Source: Euryarchaeota archaeon UBA181
GTDB lineage: Archaea; Thermoplasmatota; Poseidoniia; Poseidoniales; Thalassarchaeaceae
Reading direction: 5' to 3'
DNA: 9,893 nt
NCBI GenBank assembly: GCA_002496725.1
Contig: DALI01000007.1
Location: forward strand, 1 to 9,893
The notes under the pieces are model-generated. The model saw only the letters and a list, made by a program, of their open reading frames with translations, had not been told where the DNA came from and ran no database searches. Positions 6,269-9,893 of this stretch are shown here, piece by piece (within the stretch, counting starts at the first letter, position 1; every line of letters begins with the position of its first letter). A program made the translations under genes and the position numbers.

Positions 6269-7165
6269 ATGCGAAGGACTTGTGTGGACGAGGTACGTTT
6301 GAAGCGCCTCCTAGCACTTCAGCGAATGGAGGCGACCGAAGCTGAAGTATACCGAAGGCTTGCGAGAATGCAGAGTGACCCGATTAACAAATCAATCCTA
6401 GAGGGGATCGCACTAGAGGAAGAGCGACATGAGTCGGTAATATCAAAGATAACGGAGCAGATGGTTTCTCCAAATAGATTTCAAGTCACAAAACAGATGC
6501 TGTTTGCGCGTATATTCGGTTTTACCTTCGCAATAATGATGATGGAGGCAACGGAAAATAATATCTCTGCTGAATATCGTGATCTTGGCCTGATAGAGAT
6601 CGCCGATGAGGAGGAGGAGCATGAGGAGAATATGATATCCATGCTGGATGAAGAAAGGCTTCACTACTCTGGTAGCATAGTTCTTGGTATGTCGGATGCA
6701 CTAATCGAGTTAACAGGTGCGCTCGCCGGCCTAACATTTGCACTTAGAGATATGAATCTGGTTGCATTGGCTGGATTGGTTACTGGCATTGCGGCGGCAT
6801 TCAGCATGGGGGCTTCTGAGTACTTGTCTTCTCGTACCGAAAAGAGAGAGGTTTCTGCATTAAAGGCCGCGTTCTTTACGTGGATTTCTTATCTTGTCAC
6901 GGTCATCCTTCTGGTTTCCCCATATCTCATTCTAGACTCTGATAGTGAAGGTTTTTGGGGCTTGGAAATTTATATTTTGGCCCTAATAGGAACCTTCACT
7001 ATAGGCCTCATTATTGTGGCGATTTTCAATTTCTACACGTCTGTTGTTGAAAGGGTTTCGTTCAAATCTAGATTCATAGAAATGACTGGGATACTGGGGG
7101 CTGTGAGTCTTATCTCATATGGGATAGGACTTGTACTAAGATCGGTATTGGGAGTGGGTTCCTGA
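6269..7165 (+). CDS. MbfA-like ferritin-like/VIT1 fusion (iron transporter)
   Basis: A 298-residue fusion. Residues 10-130 form a ferritin-like (rubrerythrin-type) four-helix domain with two repeats of the di-iron pattern: Glu21/Glu24 then ExxH at 51-54, and Glu93/Glu96 then ExxH at 115-118. Residues 134-298 form the membrane part of the VIT1/CCC1 family: GMSDALIELTGALAGL (140-155), the second helix ending in AFSMGASEYLSSRTEKRE (177-194), then three further helices at about 200-222, 233-255 and 271-292. In the bacterial relative MbfA this combination exports iron and protects against peroxide and iron overload. VIT1 and CCC1 move Fe(II) or Mn(II). I infer iron or manganese export or detoxification at the cytoplasmic membrane. 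The ATG at 6269 is used here, but an in-frame GTG at 6284 has AAGGA five bases ahead of it (6274-6278) and would leave the repeat motifs outside the gene. Both starts keep all ligands. Confidence 0.88.
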   Translation: MRRTCVDEVRLKRLLALQRMEATEAEVYRRLARMQSDPINKSILEGIALEEERHESVISKITEQMVSPNRFQVTKQMLFARIFGFTFAIMMMEATENNISAEYRDLGLIEIADEEEEHEENMISMLDEERLHYSGSIVLGMSDALIELTGALAGLTFALRDMNLVALAGLVTGIAAAFSMGASEYLSSRTEKREVSALKAAFFTWISYLVTVILLVSPYLILDSDSEGFWGLEIYILALIGTFTIGLIIVAIFNFYTSVVERVSFKSRFIEMTGILGAVSLISYGIGLVLRSVLGVGS

Positions 7166-7174
7166 TCTCATGGC

Positions 7175-7183
7175 TTAAGTTAT
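7175..7183 (+). promoter_or_regulatory. Possible TATA-like box for the carboxypeptidase
   Basis: TTAAGTTAT lies 25-33 bases before ATG 7208 in a 42-base gap. That is where an archaeal box A would fall if transcription began at the start codon. The carboxypeptidase has no Shine-Dalgarno sequence, which also suggests a leaderless message. The match to a TATA consensus is only moderate. Confidence 0.3.
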
Positions 7184-7207
7184 GAGCGAAGTCCCTCTCG
7201 AGACGTC

Positions 7208-8704
7208 ATGCAACTGTATGATGAGCTTCTAGAGAGGTTGAAAGATATAGATCTGATCAGCCAATTGGGAAGTCTTCTTGGATGGGATCAGGAAGTTTTG
7301 ATGCCCCCCGAGGCCGCATCTTCAAGGGCTGAGCAATTGGCTTGGATTTCCAAGGAGAGGCATACAAGGAAAACTGATCCACGGATGGGTGAGATACTGG
7401 AAGAGTTGGAGGGAATGGATGGGCTTGATGACATCGCGGAAGCTAACGTTAGACTTGCTAGGGACGCTTATGACAAAGCCACTCGACTTCCAACGGACTT
7501 TGTCTCGGAAATAGCTAAGCATAATTCCAAGTCACTGATATCATGGACTGAAGCAAGGGAGAAGAACGATTTCTCGATATTCAGGGATGATCTAGCCAAA
7601 TCTATAGATTACGCTAGAAGGAAGGCTGACTACCTAGGGTACGAAGATCTTCGGTATGACGCTCTTCTTGATATTTATGAGTCGGGGCTAACGGTTTCAC
7701 GCCTAGACCCCCTTTTCAAGGGACTTAGGGAAGAAGTAGCTCCCTTGATCAAATCCGTTGCTGAAAGAGGAGAGAGGCCCGATATGTCTTGGATAAGTAA
7801 TAATTCATGGGACGAGGAAGGGCAAGAGAAGCTCAGTCAGAAAGTCTCTGAGGCAATCGGATTTAATTTCCAGGCCGGAAGAAGGGATGCTTCTACACAT
7901 CCATTCTGCGGGGGTCCAAATCCGGATGATGTAAGATGGACGACGAGGTACAGCGAGAGCGACCCTTTCGGCTCCCTATATGGGTCAATGCACGAGACTG
8001 GGCATGGAACATACGAGCAGGGAAGACCTAGGGATCTTGACTTCCAACCAGCAGGCAATGCCAATGGACTGGGTATTCACGAGAGTCAGAGTAGATTGTG
8101 GGAGAATCAGATTGGACGCTCCCTGGAGTTCTGTGAGTGGGTTCTTCCACTTTGGAAAGAGCAGTTTCCAGAAAATATGGAGGACGTCGATGCTGTACAA
8201 CTGTGGAAGGCAGTCAACGTAGTAGAGCCGAGCCTGATTAGGGTGGATGCTGATGAAGCGACATACAATATCCATATCATGATTAGATATGAGATAGAGA
8301 AGCTACTTATCTCTGGGGATCTGGAAGTTGATGACCTTCCTGATAAGTGGGACGACATGTACGAGGAATATCTCGGCGTCAGGCCGACTGATAGATCCAC
8401 AGGTGTACTCCAAGACATTCACTGGTCAATGGGGGCAATTGGATATTTTCCTACTTACACACTCGGTAATCTATACTCGGCCCAGCTTCTGTTAGCGGCG
8501 AGGGAGGACTTGCCAGAGCATGATTCCAATATCAGGAATGGCGAATTCGCCCCCTTATTGGGATGGATGAGAGAAAGAGTCCATAGACGCGGGAGTATCA
8601 TGGAGCCCGCTGATCTCATCATAGAGGCAACCGGGACACCCCCCTCTCCGGAGGCATTCGTTGATTACCTGAGAAACAAGGTCGAGCGCCTGTATGGCAT
8701 TTAG
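7208..8704 (+). CDS. Carboxypeptidase Taq (peptidase family M32)
   Basis: A 498-residue cytoplasmic zinc metallocarboxypeptidase that removes C-terminal amino acids, with the broad specificity known for Thermus and Pyrococcus M32 enzymes. All signature motifs are present and in order: DVRWT (241-245, the DxRxT motif), HPF (231-233), HETGH (262-266) with zinc ligands His262 and His266 and catalytic Glu263, HESQS with third ligand Glu292 (30 residues after the first histidine, the family spacing), IRVDAD (344-349), and GVLQDIHW (399-406) followed by GYFPTYTLGN. Full length for the family, with no signal peptide, so it acts on intracellular peptides. The start is ATG 7208, 42 bases after the ferritin-VIT1 stop. 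It probably belongs to amino acid recycling from imported or proteasome-derived peptides. Nothing is missing or broken. Confidence 0.96.
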   Translation: MQLYDELLERLKDIDLISQLGSLLGWDQEVLMPPEAASSRAEQLAWISKERHTRKTDPRMGEILEELEGMDGLDDIAEANVRLARDAYDKATRLPTDFVSEIAKHNSKSLISWTEAREKNDFSIFRDDLAKSIDYARRKADYLGYEDLRYDALLDIYESGLTVSRLDPLFKGLREEVAPLIKSVAERGERPDMSWISNNSWDEEGQEKLSQKVSEAIGFNFQAGRRDASTHPFCGGPNPDDVRWTTRYSESDPFGSLYGSMHETGHGTYEQGRPRDLDFQPAGNANGLGIHESQSRLWENQIGRSLEFCEWVLPLWKEQFPENMEDVDAVQLWKAVNVVEPSLIRVDADEATYNIHIMIRYEIEKLLISGDLEVDDLPDKWDDMYEEYLGVRPTDRSTGVLQDIHWSMGAIGYFPTYTLGNLYSAQLLLAAREDLPEHDSNIRNGEFAPLLGWMRERVHRRGSIMEPADLIIEATGTPPSPEAFVDYLRNKVERLYGI

Positions 8705-8745
8705 GACTACCAAGAGAACGAAAGCACGATATCACCTATTGTAAG

Positions 8746-8750
8746 AGGAG
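8746..8750 (+). promoter_or_regulatory. Shine-Dalgarno site for the beta-propeller gene
   Basis: AGGAG four bases before ATG 8755, in a 50-base gap after the carboxypeptidase stop. It supports that start and a shared message with the carboxypeptidase. Confidence 0.5.
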
Positions 8751-8754
8751 AGAC

Positions 8755-9846
8755 ATGGTCGAGCTGTCCCTGAATGCAGTTTCCTCATTCTCTCGGGACT
8801 TGTCAGCTACTTGTACCGCTATCTCACTTGAGGGTTTTTCACTCGTCGTGGGATCACAGGATGGTCTCCTGATTAGCTGGGATACTTCGACTGGTGCTGA
8901 GCGATGGAGAGTTTCCATTGACGGCCCCATATCTGATATCTCCAGAGATTCTGATTATCTGTATGTCGTCGCCTCATCATCGCTCTTCGCAATTAGCGAA
9001 ACTGATGGTTCAATAATTTGGAGCAGGGGGCTGGAAGGTGCGAGCGACTACGTTCTCGTTGCCGACGGATCAGTTTGGGCAACTTCCTCGGTCTATGAAA
9101 TCGAGATTGGCGACTACACCGAGTCAACGATATGGAGATTCGATACTTCGGGAGAGTTGGAACAACGGTGGACTATCGCCGAGCGCGGATGGTTCTTCGG
9201 TTCTGACCGCAGGGGTTTGGTCCTCGGACTGGGACGTCCCAGGTGCGGTGTTCTGAGGATAGATCAGGGGAACTTGGGGCACCTAGATATTCCTGATAGG
9301 GGGCCTGTCACATGCGGCCATTCTTACGGCGGTGTAGTACTGCTTGGCCATTCAGACGGCTGGACTAGTATGGTCGAGGGCCTGGACTGTACTTCCTGGC
9401 TTCATGCTCCTGGTTCCGTAAATAGTGGAGAAAGTGGTTCTCCAGTTTGTTCGGTCTTAGGGCATGATGGTTATCCAATTTCTGGATTAGAAGACGGTGA
9501 AACTCGTTCCAATGGTGGTTGGAATCACTCTTCCAATGGGCCTGTGGCGGCATTGTCCCTAGGCCCCCACCCGTCAGACGACTCGGCCGTCTGGGTATGT
9601 TCATCCGATGGCGTTGTTGTCCTAAACCGGGATACTGGAGACAATCTGTTAGAGTTGGCTCACGAATGCAGAGTGGTCAAATGCGACTCGAGTAACGAAA
9701 CGATCGTCCTAGCAGATGAAAGGGGAGGAGTGTATTCAATAAATGCTGATTTCCTGGCCAGGAGAGTGAAAGAAGGTCCTGTGGAGAATGACGATGATGA
9801 CAAGACAACTCGAATGAGGGAACGTTTGAAGAAGCTCAGGGAGTGA
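8755..9846 (+). CDS. Cytoplasmic beta-propeller protein (PQQ/WD40-like) of unknown function
   Basis: A 363-residue protein of repeated four-stranded blades. Blade-like units are visible near residues 30-62 (VVGSQDGLLISWDTSTGAE), 69-100 (FAISETDGSIIWS), 106-143 (STIWRFDTSGELEQRW), 193-222 (LLGHSDGWTSMVEG), 279-310 (SSDGVVVLNRDTGDNLLE) and 316-339 (LADERGGVYSIN). The DG-x-hydrophobic and D-x-x-TG-x-x-x-W elements are those of PQQ-like and WD40-like propellers. There is no signal peptide or membrane segment, so unlike BamB or PQQ dehydrogenases it should be cytoplasmic. The chain ends in a charged tail: an acidic END-DDD stretch (344-349) then a basic amphipathic helix (353-363), which looks like a docking or nucleic-acid/protein-binding tail. 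I infer a scaffold role, but partner and pathway are unknown. It follows the M32 gene by 50 bases and may be co-transcribed with it. Nothing shows a peptidase link. Confidence 0.82.
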   Translation: MVELSLNAVSSFSRDLSATCTAISLEGFSLVVGSQDGLLISWDTSTGAERWRVSIDGPISDISRDSDYLYVVASSSLFAISETDGSIIWSRGLEGASDYVLVADGSVWATSSVYEIEIGDYTESTIWRFDTSGELEQRWTIAERGWFFGSDRRGLVLGLGRPRCGVLRIDQGNLGHLDIPDRGPVTCGHSYGGVVLLGHSDGWTSMVEGLDCTSWLHAPGSVNSGESGSPVCSVLGHDGYPISGLEDGETRSNGGWNHSSNGPVAALSLGPHPSDDSAVWVCSSDGVVVLNRDTGDNLLELAHECRVVKCDSSNETIVLADERGGVYSINADFLARRVKEGPVENDDDDKTTRMRERLKKLRE

Positions 9847-9851
9847 AAAGT

Positions 9852-9893
9852 TACAGTGGAAATTAACATTTACTGACCCCTATTTCCACTGTA
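9852..9893. repeat. Perfect 12-bp inverted repeat with 18-base spacer
   Basis: TACAGTGGAAAT at 9852-9863 is the exact reverse complement of ATTTCCACTGTA at 9882-9893. The loop is 18 bases and the left arm begins 6 bases after the beta-propeller stop codon. As RNA it would form a stem of moderate stability (5 of 12 pairs G-C). No T-run is visible before the window ends, so whether it is a terminator, an RNA-processing structure or a DNA binding site is undecided. The right arm ends at the last base of the window, so the repeat may be longer. Confidence 0.75.

Noticed and set aside
8107..8418. Minus-strand open frame of about 103 codons inside the M32 gene
   Set aside because: The opposite strand encodes essential M32 motifs and the antisense product is a low-complexity serine-rich chain with no recognisable domain.
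1..9893. CRISPR array, tRNA, rRNA, insertion sequence or prophage remnants
   Set aside because: No spaced direct repeats, cloverleaf-like segment, transposase or integrase motif was seen on reading either strand; gaps between genes are too short to hold most of these.

Overview
This 9.9-kb window is gene-dense. It carries ten protein-coding genes on both strands and no gap over about 110 bases. No rRNA, tRNA, CRISPR array, insertion sequence or phage gene was seen. The content fits a planktonic archaeon of the Thermoplasmatota, most likely Marine Group II (Poseidoniales). The clues are several starts with no Shine-Dalgarno sequence beside others with a clear one, a lipobox-anchored extracellular hydrolase, a winged-helix/STAND ATPase, a ferritin-like/VIT1 iron protein, an M32 carboxypeptidase, and free use of AGA/AGG and ATA codons. 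This taxonomic call is an inference from gene content (roughly 65% sure). The BolA, CGFS-glutaredoxin and thioredoxin genes are bacterial-style and would also fit a bacterium.

Bases 66-2375 (minus strand) form a compact four-gene unit transcribed right to left: ribulose-phosphate 3-epimerase, BolA/IbaG-like protein, CGFS monothiol glutaredoxin, and a ten-helix EamA transporter. bolA and the glutaredoxin gene are almost touching and the glutaredoxin and transporter genes overlap by 4 bases. BolA and CGFS glutaredoxins are established partners that bind a bridged [2Fe-2S] cluster, so this is probably an iron-sulfur handling module. A thioredoxin gene is divergent from it at 2484-2801, across a 108-bp region that could hold both promoters.

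Bases 2798-6202 (minus strand) hold a CocE/X-Pro-peptidase-like lipoprotein hydrolase followed downstream by a regulator-like protein with an N-terminal winged helix and a STAND-type P-loop ATPase. The regulator gene converges on thioredoxin and their stop codons overlap.

Bases 6269-9846 (plus strand) hold an MbfA-like fusion of a ferritin-like di-iron domain to a VIT1/CCC1 membrane domain, an M32 carboxypeptidase with every family motif intact, and a cytoplasmic beta-propeller protein of unknown role. The window ends in a perfect 12-bp inverted repeat.

Two themes run through the window. One is iron/redox homeostasis (BolA, CGFS glutaredoxin, thioredoxin, ferritin-VIT1). The other is protein and peptide degradation (secreted S15-like hydrolase, cytoplasmic M32 carboxypeptidase), which suits a heterotroph living on proteinaceous matter. 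No single gene cluster here is clearly a new system. The best leads are the archaeal BolA-glutaredoxin unit, the winged-helix/STAND protein, the repeats upstream of the ferritin-VIT1 gene, and the terminal inverted repeat.
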